This document shows, one piece after another, positions 33,923 through 42,730 of a stretch of 42,743 nucleotides of DNA. The first letter of the stretch is position 1, and every line of letters starts with the position of its first letter. The notes beneath the pieces were generated by a model, which saw nothing but the letters and a program-made list of their open reading frames with translations, did no database searches and had not been told where the DNA came from. This DNA comes from an uncultured Eubacteriaceae bacterium (GTDB taxonomy: Bacteria; Bacillota; Clostridia; Lachnospirales; CAG-274). The position numbers were made by a program, and so were the translations under genes. The DNA lies in contig CAMVJD010000025.1 in the NCBI GenBank assembly GCA_947167715.1, forward strand, positions 1 to 42,743. Direction: 5' to 3'.

Positions 33923-34555
33923 ATGGCAAAATCCGCGTACAGTATAATTCTGGATGACGATATAGTTGCGGCTATAGACAAAATGGCGTATTCGCTGGGC
34001 ACTAACCGCTCGGGGCTTATAAACCGCATATTGGCCGAAAAGGTCAGCTATATCACGCCCGAGCAGCGGGTACAGCATATTATACAGCTGGTACTGGACA
34101 ATATAAGCGACAATATGACATTTCAGCCACTTCCGGCAGGCACTAATTTACTGCTTAAAAGTGCCGTTAAATACAAATATAACCCCACAGTAAGGTATTC
34201 TGTGACGCTGTCGCCGCAAAATCACATATTGGGCGAGCTGAAGGTCAGTCTAAGAACACAGAACACAGCACTTTTGACCGAGCTTGATAATTTTTTAAAA
34301 AATTGGGTGAGCTGGGAAAAGGCGTATCTGCCCGATAAACTGCCCGTATCCGTACACTATGTAATAGAAGCGGGGCGCTTTGTCAGACAGCTTGCGCTGC
34401 CCGATACGATCAAAAACGATGATATTGCCGCACAGGCGATATGGGATTATATAAATGTTTTCGACAGCGTGTTAAAACAGTATTTCCATAATGGGGGCGA
34501 TATTGATGAAAAGCCGTATCTTACGCTTATAGCAAAATGCAAGTATTTGATATAA
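33923..34555 (+). CDS. Ribbon-helix-helix protein with an uncharacterised C-terminal domain
   Basis: 210 residues from ATG 33923 (GAGGTGAAGGAA ahead). Residues about 3-45 look like a CopG/Arc ribbon-helix-helix DNA-binding domain: a strand AYSIILDDDIVAAIDKMA, then LGTNRSGLINRILAEKV, with the typical N-R-S-x-L-I-N turn. The remaining about 160 residues (including LPAGTNLLLKSAVKYKYNPT and a Trp-rich FLKNWVSWEKAYL) match nothing I recognise, have no membrane segment and are mixed alpha/beta in character. A plausible reading is a regulator with its own sensing or oligomerising domain. No toxin-like neighbour is present, so an antitoxin role is not supported. A MITE-like element lies directly downstream. 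Confidence 0.75.
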   Translation: MAKSAYSIILDDDIVAAIDKMAYSLGTNRSGLINRILAEKVSYITPEQRVQHIIQLVLDNISDNMTFQPLPAGTNLLLKSAVKYKYNPTVRYSVTLSPQNHILGELKVSLRTQNTALLTELDNFLKNWVSWEKAYLPDKLPVSVHYVIEAGRFVRQLALPDTIKNDDIAAQAIWDYINVFDSVLKQYFHNGGDIDEKPYLTLIAKCKYLI

Positions 34556-34596
34556 GCACAAATTCAATTTGACGGGGCGTTGACTTTTACGTTTTG

Positions 34597-34837
34597 TGGG
34601 GCTCCGCGCCCCACACCCGCGGTTACTTTCTGAAAAAGTAACCAAAGCATAGCCGCGACCAATAGATATTTATTTTTCAACAAATTTCCGCGTTTGTACC
34701 TTTTGTTGCCGCAAATAGGCATTTGCGGCAGGTAAAGCTGCGGAGAAAATGTTAGTATACAACAACGTAAATTCGCGGAAATGGTTTGCTTACTTTGACT
34801 CAAAGTAAGCGCGGGGTTTGGGGGCGCGCAGCCCCCA
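34597..34837. mobile_element. MITE-like palindromic element with about 61-64-base terminal inverted repeats
   Basis: The left arm (34597-34657: GC-rich hairpin, CCCGCGGTTACTTTCTG, AAAAAGTAACCAAAGCATA, CCGCG) is a close inverted copy of the right arm (34774-34837: CGCGGAAATGGTTTGCTTA, CTTTGACTCAAAGTAAGCG, then GGGGGCGCGCAGCCCCC). Each arm also folds on itself (GTTACTTT/AAAGTAAC; CTTACTTT/AAAGTAAG; GGGGC/GCCCC). The middle holds another hairpin, TGCCGCAAA / TTTGCGGCA, and no gene. Long inverted ends around a non-coding core of this size are typical of non-autonomous elements moved by a transposase elsewhere. It fills most of the 331-base gap before clpB. No target duplication was evident by eye. 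Confidence 0.65.
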
Positions 34838-34886
34838 AGACTAACCGTTAAATAAAAACTTACCGCACATAGAAAGGAGAATAAAT

Positions 34887-37472
34887 ATGAATACACAGAA
34901 ATTCACACAAAAAACCATCGAAGCCATCCAGCTTGCGCAGAATTTATGTATAGACAATTCAAACCCCGCTGTTACCTGCGAGCATTTATTCCTTGCGCTT
35001 TTAACGCAGGAGGGTGGCATAACAAGCGAAATATTCAAAAAAATGGAGCTTGACACAAACCGTCTTATCCGCCACGCAAAACAGCTGGTCGACGAGCTTC
35101 CCACCGTAAGCAGCACGGCAAACGTATATATATCAAACGACGCCGGCACGGTATTAAACAAGGCCGAGTCCCAGGCAAAAACAATGGGCGACGAATATGT
35201 CAGCGTAGAGCATATTATGCTTTCGCTGCTTGAAAACGCCACCTCAAAGCTTAAGGAGCTTTTCCGCCAGTTCAATATCAAAAAGGATAACTTCCTGCGC
35301 GCTTTAAAGGATATCCGCGGCAACACCCGTGTTACCACCGATCACCCCGAAAGCACCTATGATGTTTTAAATAAATACGGTCAGGACCTTGTTACCCTTG
35401 GCGAAAAAGGCAAGCTTGACCCTGTTATCGGCCGTGACAGCGAGATACGAAATGTTATCCGTATCCTCTGCCGCAAAACAAAAAACAACCCCGTACTGAT
35501 CGGTGAGCCCGGTGTCGGCAAAACAGCCATAGCCGAGGGTCTTGCGCTGCGCATAGTAAAGGGCGATGTCCCCGACAATATCAAAAACAGACGTATCTTT
35601 TCCCTTGATATGGGCGCACTTATCGCGGGCGCAAAATATCAGGGCGAGTTTGAGGAAAGATTAAAAGCCGTTTTGCAGGAGATAAAAAAGAGCGAGGGCA
35701 AGATAATCCTCTTTATTGATGAGCTTCATACCATAGTCGGCGCAGGCAAATCAAACGGCGCTATGGATGCGGGCAACCTGTTAAAGCCCATGCTTGCAAG
35801 GGGCGAGCTGCACTGTATAGGCGCCACCACCTTAAACGAGTACCGCAAGTATATTGAAAAGGATGCCGCACTTGAAAGACGTTTCCAGCCCGTTATGGTA
35901 TCGGAGCCGACCGTAGAGGACACTATTTCAATTTTAAGAGGCCTTAAGGAGCGCTACGAGGTATTCCACGGCGTTAAAATACAGGATCAGGCGCTTATTG
36001 CTGCCGCCGTGCTTTCAAACCGTTATATAACCGACAGATTCCTGCCCGATAAGGCCATTGACCTTGTGGACGAGGCCTGTGCCACTATCCGCACCGAAAT
36101 GGACTCTATGCCGCAGGAGCTGGACGAGATATCAAGAAAAATAATGCAGCTTGAAATTGAGGAGACCGCCCTTAAAAAAGAGGACGACAAGCTTTCCGCA
36201 GAACAGCTGGAGCGCGTAAGGAAGGAGCTTTCCGAGCTGCGCGACAAGTTTAACGCCCTTAAGGCAAAGTGGGAAAACGAAAAGACCGCTATAGAGCGCG
36301 TACAAAAGCTGCGTGAGGAAATTGAAAATATAAACAAAAAGATAGAGGTCGAGGAAAGAAATTATAACCTTGATGAGGTAGCACAGCTGCGCTACGGCAA
36401 GCTGCCACAACTTCAAAAGGAATTAAAGGCACTTGAAGCCGTTGCCGAGCAGGCAGAAAAGGGCGACAGCATACTGCGCGACCACGTTAACGAGGATGAG
36501 ATAGCAAGGATAGTAGGCCGCTGGACAGGCATCCCCGTTTCAAAACTGGTCGAGGGCGAAAGACAAAAGCTGCTTGCACTTGACGAAATTTTACACAGGC
36601 GTGTTATCGGTCAGGACGAGGCCGTGGAAAAGGTGACAGAGGCTATTATCCGTTCAAGAGCGGGTATCCAGGACCCCAACAGACCTATAGGCAGCTTCCT
36701 GTTTTTAGGCCCCACGGGTGTCGGCAAGACCGAGCTTGCCAAGGCGCTTGCCGAAAGTCTTTTTGACGACGAGAAAAATATAGTAAGGATAGATATGTCC
36801 GAGTATATGGAAAAATTCAGCGTGAGCCGCCTTATAGGAGCGCCTCCGGGATATGTAGGCTACGAGGAGGGCGGTCAGCTTACCGAGGCCGTTCGCCGCA
36901 GACCCTACTCCGTTGTGCTTTTTGATGAAATCGAAAAGGCGCACCCCGACGTATTCAACGTGCTTTTGCAGGTGCTTGACGACGGACGTATAACCGACAG
37001 TCAGGGCAGAACGGTTGATTTTAAAAACACCGTTATCATCCTTACATCAAACCTTGGCTCGCCGTTTATCCTTGACGGCATTGAAAACGGTGAAATAACC
37101 GCCGAGGCAAGAGAAAACGTGGATAAGCTTTTAAAGCAAAGCTTCCGTCCCGAGTTTTTAAACAGACTTGACGAGATAGTTTACTACAAGCCGCTTGGCA
37201 GGGACGAGATAACAAAGATAGTAGACCTTATGCTTGAAAACCTTAACAAGCGTCTTAAAAACAAACAGCTTACCGCCGAGGTCAGCGATAAGGCAAAGGA
37301 ATATATAGTAGAACACGGCTATGACCCCATTTACGGTGCAAGACCGCTTAAACGCTATATCCAGGCCAATGTCGAGACCCTTGTCGGCAGACTTATAATC
37401 AAGGACGACCCCGAGCCCGACAGCATTATTAAAATTGATGTTGACGAAACGGGACTTGTCTGCAATATCTGA
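34887..37472 (+). CDS. clpB: ATP-dependent disaggregase ClpB
   Basis: 861 residues, normal for ClpB. It pulls proteins out of aggregates with DnaK help. Order: Clp N-domain (1-145; [20 protein letters not shown]), first AAA+ module with Walker [10 protein letters not shown] (about 207) and Walker [14 protein letters not shown], the long coiled-coil middle domain (about 405-530) that distinguishes ClpB from ClpC/ClpA, and the second AAA+ module with [14 protein letters not shown] and [15 protein letters not shown]. The pore loops ([18 protein letters not shown]) are intact. Start: ATG after AGAAAGGAGAATAAAT. No CIRCE element or CtsR-type heptad repeat is seen upstream, and no clear promoter lies between the MITE-like element and the gene. 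Confidence 0.97.
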   Translation: MNTQKFTQKTIEAIQLAQNLCIDNSNPAVTCEHLFLALLTQEGGITSEIFKKMELDTNRLIRHAKQLVDELPTVSSTANVYISNDAGTVLNKAESQAKTMGDEYVSVEHIMLSLLENATSKLKELFRQFNIKKDNFLRALKDIRGNTRVTTDHPESTYDVLNKYGQDLVTLGEKGKLDPVIGRDSEIRNVIRILCRKTKNNPVLIGEPGVGKTAIAEGLALRIVKGDVPDNIKNRRIFSLDMGALIAGAKYQGEFEERLKAVLQEIKKSEGKIILFIDELHTIVGAGKSNGAMDAGNLLKPMLARGELHCIGATTLNEYRKYIEKDAALERRFQPVMVSEPTVEDTISILRGLKERYEVFHGVKIQDQALIAAAVLSNRYITDRFLPDKAIDLVDEACATIRTEMDSMPQELDEISRKIMQLEIEETALKKEDDKLSAEQLERVRKELSELRDKFNALKAKWENEKTAIERVQKLREEIENINKKIEVEERNYNLDEVAQLRYGKLPQLQKELKALEAVAEQAEKGDSILRDHVNEDEIARIVGRWTGIPVSKLVEGERQKLLALDEILHRRVIGQDEAVEKVTEAIIRSRAGIQDPNRPIGSFLFLGPTGVGKTELAKALAESLFDDEKNIVRIDMSEYMEKFSVSRLIGAPPGYVGYEEGGQLTEAVRRRPYSVVLFDEIEKAHPDVFNVLLQVLDDGRITDSQGRTVDFKNTVIILTSNLGSPFILDGIENGEITAEARENVDKLLKQSFRPEFLNRLDEIVYYKPLGRDEITKIVDLMLENLNKRLKNKQLTAEVSDKAKEYIVEHGYDPIYGARPLKRYIQANVETLVGRLIIKDDPEPDSIIKIDVDETGLVCNI

Positions 37473-37482
37473 TGTCTTCCCC

Positions 37483-37514
37483 AAAAGGAGCTGCGTAAAT
37501 GCAGCTCCTTTTTG
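37483..37514 (+). terminator. Terminator after clpB
   Basis: Perfect 12-bp stem AAAAGGAGCTGC / GCAGCTCCTTTT with a T-tract. Confidence 0.9.
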
Positions 37515-37580
37515 CGTTTTGTCGGACGGAAAAACAAATATCGTAAATCAAAGTTCAATTTATTTCCAAAAAAAATTATA

Positions 37581-37609
37581 TTGACAATTCCGTATTTTGG
37601 TGATAATAT
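37581..37609 (+). promoter_or_regulatory. Sigma-A promoter of the iscR-nifS-nifU operon
   Basis: TTGACA (37581-37586), 17-base spacer, TAATAT (37604-37609). The following AATTCATACAAAATTACTT region lies where an Rrf2-type repressor would be expected to bind, but I cannot define an operator. Confidence 0.75.
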
Positions 37610-37663
37610 GTATTAGGGTAATTCATACAAAATTACTTGGAATTGAATTTTGGGAGTGACGTT

Positions 37664-38101
37664 ATGAAAATGTCAACAAAGGGGCGGTACGGCCTTCGGG
37701 CTATGGTGGACATAGCCGTAAACTGCGCGCGCGGCGACAGCTGCGTATCGCTTAAAAGCGTGGCCAACCGTCAAAACCTGAGTGAAAGCTATCTGGAGCA
37801 GCTTATATCTCCGCTTAAAAAGGCGGGCATAGTTAAAAGCACCAGGGGCGCACAGGGCGGCTATGTGCTTGCAAAGGCTGCATCGGATATAACCGTCGGC
37901 GAGATCTTAAGGGCGCTGGAGGGTCCCTTGGATATCGTAGAGTGCGACAAGGACAAAACCAGCTGCGGTGAGGGCAGCTGTAAAAACTGCGTTACAAAAA
38001 ACGTCTGGGAAAAGCTGAGTGAAAGCGTAAACGAAACGGCGGATGCAATAACACTTGAAATGCTGGCAAATCAAAGCCTTTCCGTCGAAAACCAACAATG
38101 A
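37664..38101 (+). CDS. iscR: Rrf2-family (IscR-like) Fe-S-sensing regulator
   Basis: 145 residues from ATG 37664 (GGGAGTG ahead). The Rrf2 winged-helix domain is evident: MKMSTKGRYGLRAMVDIA, SLKSVANRQNLSESYLEQL, and the wing STRGAQGGYVLAK. The C-terminal part has four cysteines, Cys94, Cys101, Cys106 and Cys109, placed as cluster ligands in IscR-like proteins. Such a regulator holds an Fe-S cluster when supply is adequate and represses the assembly genes; here it is first in the operon with nifS and nifU and so probably controls itself and them. The start of nifS follows 16 bases after the stop. Confidence 0.9.
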   Translation: MKMSTKGRYGLRAMVDIAVNCARGDSCVSLKSVANRQNLSESYLEQLISPLKKAGIVKSTRGAQGGYVLAKAASDITVGEILRALEGPLDIVECDKDKTSCGEGSCKNCVTKNVWEKLSESVNETADAITLEMLANQSLSVENQQ

Positions 38102-38117
38102 AAGAGAGATGTTATAA

Positions 38118-39293
38118 ATGGAATATTATTTTGACAATGCGGCGACCACAAAGGTACGCCCCGAGGTGCTTGAGGCAATGCTTCCGTACTTTACGGAAAA
38201 TTACGGCAACCCCTCCAGCATATATAAAATAAGTCAAAAGACCAAAAAGGCGGTCGAGGCCGCAAGAGAACAGGTGGCAAAGGCCATAAATGCACCTGCC
38301 GCAAACGAGGTGTATTTTACCGCAGGCGGCTCGGAAAGTGATAACTGGGCATTAAAGGGCATTGCCGACAGCTACGGCGATAAGGGAAAACATATAATTA
38401 CGACCGCAATAGAGCATCATGCTATACTGCATACCTGTGAATATCTTGAAACAAAGGGCTATGAGGTGACCTATCTTCCTGTTGACGAATACGGTCTTGT
38501 CAGCGCAGAGCAGGTAAAGGCGGCTATTCGCCCCGATACTATCCTTGTTTCCGTAATGTTTGCAAATAACGAGATAGGCACTATAGAGCCTATTGCCGAG
38601 ATAGGCGCTGTCTGTCGCGAGGCGGGCGTGCTGTTCCACACCGATGCCGTTCAGGCGGTAGCGCACGTTCCTATCGATGTTCAGGCTATGAATATAGATA
38701 TGCTTTCCATGAGCGGCCATAAATTTTACGGCCCCAAGGGCATAGGCGCTATGTATATAAGAAAGGGCATCAAGATCCCATCGTTTATCCATGGCGGCGC
38801 ACAGGAGAGAAAACGCCGTGCAGGTACCGAAAATGTGCCGGGCATTGTGGGCATAGGCAAAGCGATAGAGCTTGCGGCGGCCGAGCTTGACACGGAGATG
38901 CCGCGTCTTATCGCATTAAGGACGAAGCTTATAAACGGCATTTTGGAAAAGGTGCCTTACGCACGTCTTAACGGGCACCCCGACAAAAGACTGCCGGGCA
39001 ATGTAAATATATCGTTTGAGTTTATCGAGGGCGAGAGCATCCTGCTTTTGCTTGATATGAACGATATCTGTGCAAGCAGCGGAAGCGCCTGCACAAGCGG
39101 TTCGCTCGACCCGTCACACGTTTTGCTTGCAATAGGCCTGCCGCACGAAAAGGCGCACGGCTCGTTAAGGCTTACCATGGGTCACTTTACCACCGAGGAA
39201 GAGGTGGACTTTGTACTTGAGAAGCTTCCGCCCATTATTGAAAGATTAAGGGAAATGTCACCCTTGTACGAGCAGATAAAAAACAAAAAATAA
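38118..39293 (+). CDS. nifS: Cysteine desulfurase (NifS/IscS class)
   Basis: 391 residues. Removes sulfur from L-cysteine as an enzyme-bound persulfide and gives it to the scaffold NifU/IscU. The PLP lysine is Lys202 ([12 protein letters not shown]) and the catalytic cysteine is Cys325 in the mobile loop [10 protein letters not shown]-terminal [14 protein letters not shown], the TAGGSESDN block and HTDAVQA are typical. The class I loop with SACTSG indicates the IscS/NifS type rather than SufS. Start ATG follows AAAGAGAGATGTTATAA. Flanked by iscR and the scaffold gene, the standard clostridial ISC arrangement. Confidence 0.95.
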   Translation: MEYYFDNAATTKVRPEVLEAMLPYFTENYGNPSSIYKISQKTKKAVEAAREQVAKAINAPAANEVYFTAGGSESDNWALKGIADSYGDKGKHIITTAIEHHAILHTCEYLETKGYEVTYLPVDEYGLVSAEQVKAAIRPDTILVSVMFANNEIGTIEPIAEIGAVCREAGVLFHTDAVQAVAHVPIDVQAMNIDMLSMSGHKFYGPKGIGAMYIRKGIKIPSFIHGGAQERKRRAGTENVPGIVGIGKAIELAAAELDTEMPRLIALRTKLINGILEKVPYARLNGHPDKRLPGNVNISFEFIEGESILLLLDMNDICASSGSACTSGSLDPSHVLLAIGLPHEKAHGSLRLTMGHFTTEEEVDFVLEKLPPIIERLREMSPLYEQIKNKK

Positions 39294-39315
39294 TTTTACC
39301 GAGGAGAAATTTATT

Positions 39316-39759
39316 ATGATGTACAGCGAAAAGGTAATGGATCATTTTATGAACCCCAGAAATGTGGGCGAGATAGAGGATGCAAGCGGTGTCGGCACGG
39401 TCGGCAACGCAAAGTGCGGCGATATTATGAAGGTCTATCTTAAAATAGAGGACGGCATCGTTAAGGATGCAAAGTTCAAAACATTCGGCTGCGGTGCTGC
39501 CGTTGCCACAAGCTCTATGGCTACCGAGCTTATCAAGGGCAAGACTATAGAGGAGTCGCTTAAAATAACAAACAAGGCGGTTATGGAGGCGCTTGACGGT
39601 CTTCCGCCTATCAAGGTGCATTGCTCCTGCCTTGCGGAGGAGGCGCTCCACGCTGCGCTTTGGGACTACGCCGAGAAAAACGGCATTGTTATAGAGGGTC
39701 TTAAAAAGCCCGTAAATGACATAAGCGAGCATGATGAGGTACCCGCAGAGGATTATTGA
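39316..39759 (+). CDS. nifU: Fe-S cluster assembly scaffold (IscU/NifU N-terminal type)
   Basis: 147 residues. Builds 2Fe-2S and 4Fe-4S clusters from the sulfur delivered by the desulfurase and hands them to target proteins. The three ligand cysteines are Cys34 (NAKCGD), Cys59 (TFGCGAA) and Cys103 (HCSCLAEEA); Asp36 is the usual cluster-release residue. The length fits IscU-type proteins, a bit longer at the C-terminus. Two adjacent ATGs (39316, 39319) follow GAGGAG; either could start. It probably serves the many Fe-S enzymes of this organism, including GltB, GltD, PurF and ThiC in this window. Confidence 0.95.
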   Translation: MMYSEKVMDHFMNPRNVGEIEDASGVGTVGNAKCGDIMKVYLKIEDGIVKDAKFKTFGCGAAVATSSMATELIKGKTIEESLKITNKAVMEALDGLPPIKVHCSCLAEEALHAALWDYAEKNGIVIEGLKKPVNDISEHDEVPAEDY

Positions 39760-39794
39760 TTCCCTTTTAATTTTAAAATTTTTATGAATTTTGG

Positions 39795-39832
39795 GTCGGA
39801 TTTTAAATTTACCATTGAAATCCGACTTTTTT
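39795..39832 (+). terminator. Terminator of the Fe-S assembly operon
   Basis: Perfect 9-bp stem GTCGGATTT / AAATCCGAC followed by seven T. Confidence 0.9.
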
Positions 39833-39881
39833 AGTATTATAATAAACGTGATTGCAGTTTTCTGCAAATGAACAATTTATT

Positions 39882-39887
39882 TATAAT
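39882..39887 (+). promoter_or_regulatory. Possible -10 box before the second SLH gene
   Basis: TATAAT at 39882-39887, 24 bases before the start codon; the -35 position (TTTCTG) is poor. A short hairpin TTGCAG-TTTT-CTGCAA (39852-39867) lies at the expected -35 region and may be an operator. Confidence 0.4.
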
Positions 39888-39911
39888 GATTTTTTTAAGG
39901 AGGAATAATTA

Positions 39912-41879
39912 ATGAAAAGGAAAATGTTGGCACTTTTTATGGCCGCTATGATGGCTGTAACAAGTGTAAACGCAGTTTTTGCCGATGATACCGCAAGTGT
40001 AACCGTAAGCGAAGAGGGCGGCTCTTCATCCGAAACTCCGGCAGAGGAGCAGACGGAGGCACCTACCGAGGCACCCACAGAGGCACCGACAGAAGCGCCT
40101 ACCGAGGCACCCACAGAGGCACCGACACAGGCACCGACACAGGCAGAAACAAAGGTAGAGACCACGACCACATCGTCAAGCAGCTCGTCAAGCAGCTCGT
40201 CAAGCTCTAAAAAGACATACAGCGATGAGCGTGCGTTTACTATTTATGTAGACGATACCAAAAACCTTTCGGGCTATGTTTCGGACGATTACGAGGCAAA
40301 GGATTACAGCTGGTCAAGCAACGACAAAAGCATCTGTTCCGTTAATTCATCGGGTAAAATAACAGCCAACAAAAAGGGCAGCGCAGTAATTACCGCCACC
40401 TATTCAAACAGCAGCGCAAAGTATGAATATACTTTTAATATTACCGTTAAAAGCTCTTCAAGCAAGTCCAATAGCAGCTCTTCTTCATCATCGTATGACA
40501 AGTCTGTATCGGTAAAAGTAGATAAGACCATAAATATGTATTCCTATGTAGACCAGGAATACAGCGCATCCAAATACGACTGGTCAACAAGCGACAAGAA
40601 GATCGCTACCGTTTCAAGCAAGGGTGTTGTTACCGGTGTTGACGACGGTGTTGTTACTATCAAGGCAAGCTACAGTGACGAGGACCTTTCCTACAAGTTT
40701 AAGGTTACGGTAGGCGACGGCGACGACAGCGACAGCTCATCAAGCAAGTCAAATAGCAGCTCTTCAAAGTCTGTTTCCAAGAAAACAAGCTGGGATATTT
40801 ATCTTGGCAAGAATGACGAGCTTGATGTAAGCGGCATCCTTGAAGATTCTCCCAAGGATTACGACTGGGAAACAAAGGATGAGGATGTAGCGGATTTTGA
40901 CTCCAAAAAAGGCGTTATTACCGCAGAGGGCGAAGGCTCTACAAAAATAACCGTTTCCGGCGATGATGACTATACATTTAACGTAAAGGTATCAAAGGAA
41001 TACAGCGTTGAAACAATGAAAATATCAGGCACATCGTCAAAGAGCATTGACAGCTACCTTGATGAGGATGTGGATGAATATAAATTCTCGTCCGGCAGAA
41101 GAGATGTTGTTACCGTAAACGATGACGGCGAAGTGACCGGTCAGGCAAACGGTGTTGGTTATGTGCTTTGTAAGCACGAGGACGGCGATATTATACAGAT
41201 ATTTATTACCGTTTCGGGCATATCCACAAAAACTACCGAAAAAGAGACCTCTACAGAGTCTACAACACAGGCAACTACAGTAAAGACAACAACAGCACCC
41301 GTTCAGAGTGTTCCGGTATTTAACGATATAGATTCAAGACCCTGGGCTATCGAGGCTATAAACAATATGGCTGCAAAGGGTATTATAAAGGGTATCGGCA
41401 ATAACAAGTTCGACCCCGACAATAACTGCAAGCGCTGTGACTTTGCCATCGTTCTTATAAAGATGATAGGCTTTGACGGCGAGATAGCCACACAAAATTA
41501 CGGCGACATCAAGCTTGGCGAATACTACTACAACTATGTTGGCATTGCAAAGAAATACGGTATCGAATCGGGTGTTGACGGTGATTCCTTCCATCCCATG
41601 GCTATGATAACCCGTGAGGATATTATGGTAATGACCTACAAGGGTCTTAAGCAGAAGGGCTATACCTTTAATACCGATCTTTCCGTGCTTAACAACTATA
41701 ACGATGCGGTACTTTTAAGACCCGAAAGCAAAGAGGCTGTTGCCGCACTTGTAAATGCAAAGGCAGTTTCGGGTACATCCGCAACGACACTTGATCCTTC
41801 AAGCAATATTACAAGGGCACAGATGGCCGTGCTTATGAATAATGTTGTTAAGTTTATTGACAACGGCGGTTCTTTATGA
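39912..41879 (+). CDS. Secreted SLH protein with Ig-like domains and a TEAP-repeat linker
   Basis: 655 residues. Signal peptide ending NAVFADD. Residues about 36-75 are a Thr-Glu-Ala-Pro repeat (TEAPTEAPTEAP), then a serine tract. Four bacterial Ig-like (BIG_2) modules follow, each with the pattern YDWSTSDKKIATVSSKGVVT, separated by Ser/Lys-rich linkers; the third and fourth are shorter and rich in Asp. A Thr-rich stretch leads to three SLH repeats at about 475-650 (FNDIDSRPWAIEAINNMAAK, a middle YNYVGIAKKYGIESGVDGD, and ITRAQMAVLMNNVVK). It is a likely surface stalk protein bound to the cell wall polymer, with no catalytic domain seen. Start: AAGGAGGAATAATT before ATG. The stop overlaps the rsmG start by four bases. 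Confidence 0.88.
   Translation: MKRKMLALFMAAMMAVTSVNAVFADDTASVTVSEEGGSSSETPAEEQTEAPTEAPTEAPTEAPTEAPTEAPTQAPTQAETKVETTTTSSSSSSSSSSSSKKTYSDERAFTIYVDDTKNLSGYVSDDYEAKDYSWSSNDKSICSVNSSGKITANKKGSAVITATYSNSSAKYEYTFNITVKSSSSKSNSSSSSSSYDKSVSVKVDKTINMYSYVDQEYSASKYDWSTSDKKIATVSSKGVVTGVDDGVVTIKASYSDEDLSYKFKVTVGDGDDSDSSSSKSNSSSSKSVSKKTSWDIYLGKNDELDVSGILEDSPKDYDWETKDEDVADFDSKKGVITAEGEGSTKITVSGDDDYTFNVKVSKEYSVETMKISGTSSKSIDSYLDEDVDEYKFSSGRRDVVTVNDDGEVTGQANGVGYVLCKHEDGDIIQIFITVSGISTKTTEKETSTESTTQATTVKTTTAPVQSVPVFNDIDSRPWAIEAINNMAAKGIIKGIGNNKFDPDNNCKRCDFAIVLIKMIGFDGEIATQNYGDIKLGEYYYNYVGIAKKYGIESGVDGDSFHPMAMITREDIMVMTYKGLKQKGYTFNTDLSVLNNYNDAVLLRPESKEAVAALVNAKAVSGTSATTLDPSSNITRAQMAVLMNNVVKFIDNGGSL
40056..40145 (+). 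repeat. Tandem repeat encoding TEAP units
   Basis: Near-identical 12-base units (GAGGCACCTACC / GAGGCACCCACA / GAGGCACCGACA) repeated about seven times inside the SLH gene, the last units with CAG in place of GAG. Repeat number is likely to vary between strains. Confidence 0.8.
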
Positions 41880-42556
41880 TAATTTCGGAAATTTACCGTC
41901 AGAAAAAAGCGGAATTTGAGGTTTACGAAAGGCTGCTTCTGGATTGGAACCAAAAAATAAACCTTACAGCCATAACCGAGCATAAGGACATTGAAACAAA
42001 GCATTTTTTGGACAGCCTGACGCCGCTTGAATACCGCGATCTTAAAAATAAATACGTTATTGACGTAGGTACGGGGGCGGGCTTTCCCGGTCTGCCCCTT
42101 AAAATAGCCGTTCCCGAAATAAGGCTTTGCCTTATGGATTCGCTCAATAAGCGCGTTAATTTCCTTAACGAGGTAACAAATGCGCTTGGGCTTAAGGATG
42201 TGGAATGTGTACACAGCCGCGCGGAGGACGGCAGCCGCGACAAGAAATACCGCGAGAGGTTTGATATAGCTCTCTCCCGTGCGGTGGCGGCGCTTAATGT
42301 GCTTGCGGAATACGACCTGCCCTTTGTAAAGGTGGGCGGCGAAATGATAGCCTTAAAAGGCCCATCGGCATACGACGAGATAAAGGCCGCAGAAAAGGCT
42401 GTAAAGACCCTTGGCGGCGAGATAAGCGAGGTTAAGGAAACGGTTTTGCCGGGTACGGACCTTAAGCACAATATTGTTTTTATAAAAAAAATAAAAGCGA
42501 CACCCGCGGCATATCCGCGAAAAGCGACAAAGATATCAAAAAGCCCTATCGTTTAA
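41876..42556 (+). CDS. rsmG: 16S rRNA (guanine-527-N7) methyltransferase
   Basis: 226 residues. Methylates G527 of 16S rRNA using S-adenosylmethionine; loss often gives low-level streptomycin resistance. Family blocks: WNQKINLTAITEHKDIETKHFLDSL, the SAM-binding VIDVGTGAGFPGLPLKIA and the following LMDSLNKRVNFLNEV, then SRAEDGS and FDIALSRAVAALNVLAEY. The ATG overlaps the SLH gene stop as ATGA, so translation is coupled to a surface protein gene, an unusual neighbour; rsmG (gidB) is usually beside mnmG (gidA) or parA/parB. A short basic tail after KIKA is unremarkable. A terminator follows. Confidence 0.95.
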   Translation: MIISEIYRQKKAEFEVYERLLLDWNQKINLTAITEHKDIETKHFLDSLTPLEYRDLKNKYVIDVGTGAGFPGLPLKIAVPEIRLCLMDSLNKRVNFLNEVTNALGLKDVECVHSRAEDGSRDKKYRERFDIALSRAVAALNVLAEYDLPFVKVGGEMIALKGPSAYDEIKAAEKAVKTLGGEISEVKETVLPGTDLKHNIVFIKKIKATPAAYPRKATKISKSPIV

Positions 42557-42569
42557 GATGGGGCTTTTT
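42539..42569 (+). terminator. Terminator after rsmG
   Basis: AAAAGCCCTATC pairs with GATGGGGCTTTT (one mismatch), with a T-tract. Confidence 0.85.
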
Positions 42570-42605
42570 GCATAGCTTGGGCTGCGCGGACAGGGGGAGT
42601 GGAGT

Positions 42606-42642
42606 TATAGTGAACGTCAAAAATATTTGGACGTTCACTATA
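42606..42642. repeat. Strong inverted repeat (13-bp arms)
   Basis: TATAGTGAACGTC (42606-42618) and GACGTTCACTATA (42630-42642) are perfectly complementary around an 11-base AT-rich loop. There is no T-tract, so it is not a plain terminator. It could be an operator dyad or part of a mobile element end. Confidence 0.7.
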
Positions 42643-42655
42643 GGATGGGGCTCAT

Positions 42656-42693
42656 AAATAATCCGCCTTAAGCAAGCTTAAGTCCGATTATTT
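42656..42693. repeat. Two-part inverted repeat
   Basis: AAATAATC (42656-42663) pairs with GATTATTT (42686-42693), and inside it CTTAAGC (42667-42673) pairs with GCTTAAG (42676-42682) around AA. A three-base internal bulge on each side separates the two stems. Confidence 0.7.
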
Positions 42694-42709
42694 AACAAAC
42701 TAAGGAAGT

Positions 42710-42730
42710 CCCCCGCTTCTAAAGCGGGGG
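42710..42730. repeat. GC-rich terminal hairpin, IS200/IS605-like end
   Basis: CCCCCGCTT (42710-42718) pairs with AAGCGGGGG (42722-42730), loop CTA, followed by TGCTTACTTAAAA to the window edge. Subterminal hairpins of this form, followed by a TTAC-like sequence, are typical of IS200/IS605-family ends and of the 3' part of TnpB guide RNAs. No tnpA or tnpB is present in the window next to it. Confidence 0.45.

Noticed and set aside
33923..34555. Toxin-antitoxin antitoxin
   Set aside because: The ribbon-helix-helix domain alone is not enough; no small toxin gene lies next to it and the protein is too long.
40056..40145. Short tandem units resembling a CRISPR-like array
   Set aside because: Units are 12 bases long, contiguous, without spacers, and translate as a TEAP linker within a secreted protein.
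39881..40171. Minus-strand frame with ASVG repeats
   Set aside because: It is the antisense of the TEAP tandem repeat in the SLH gene; no ribosome site.
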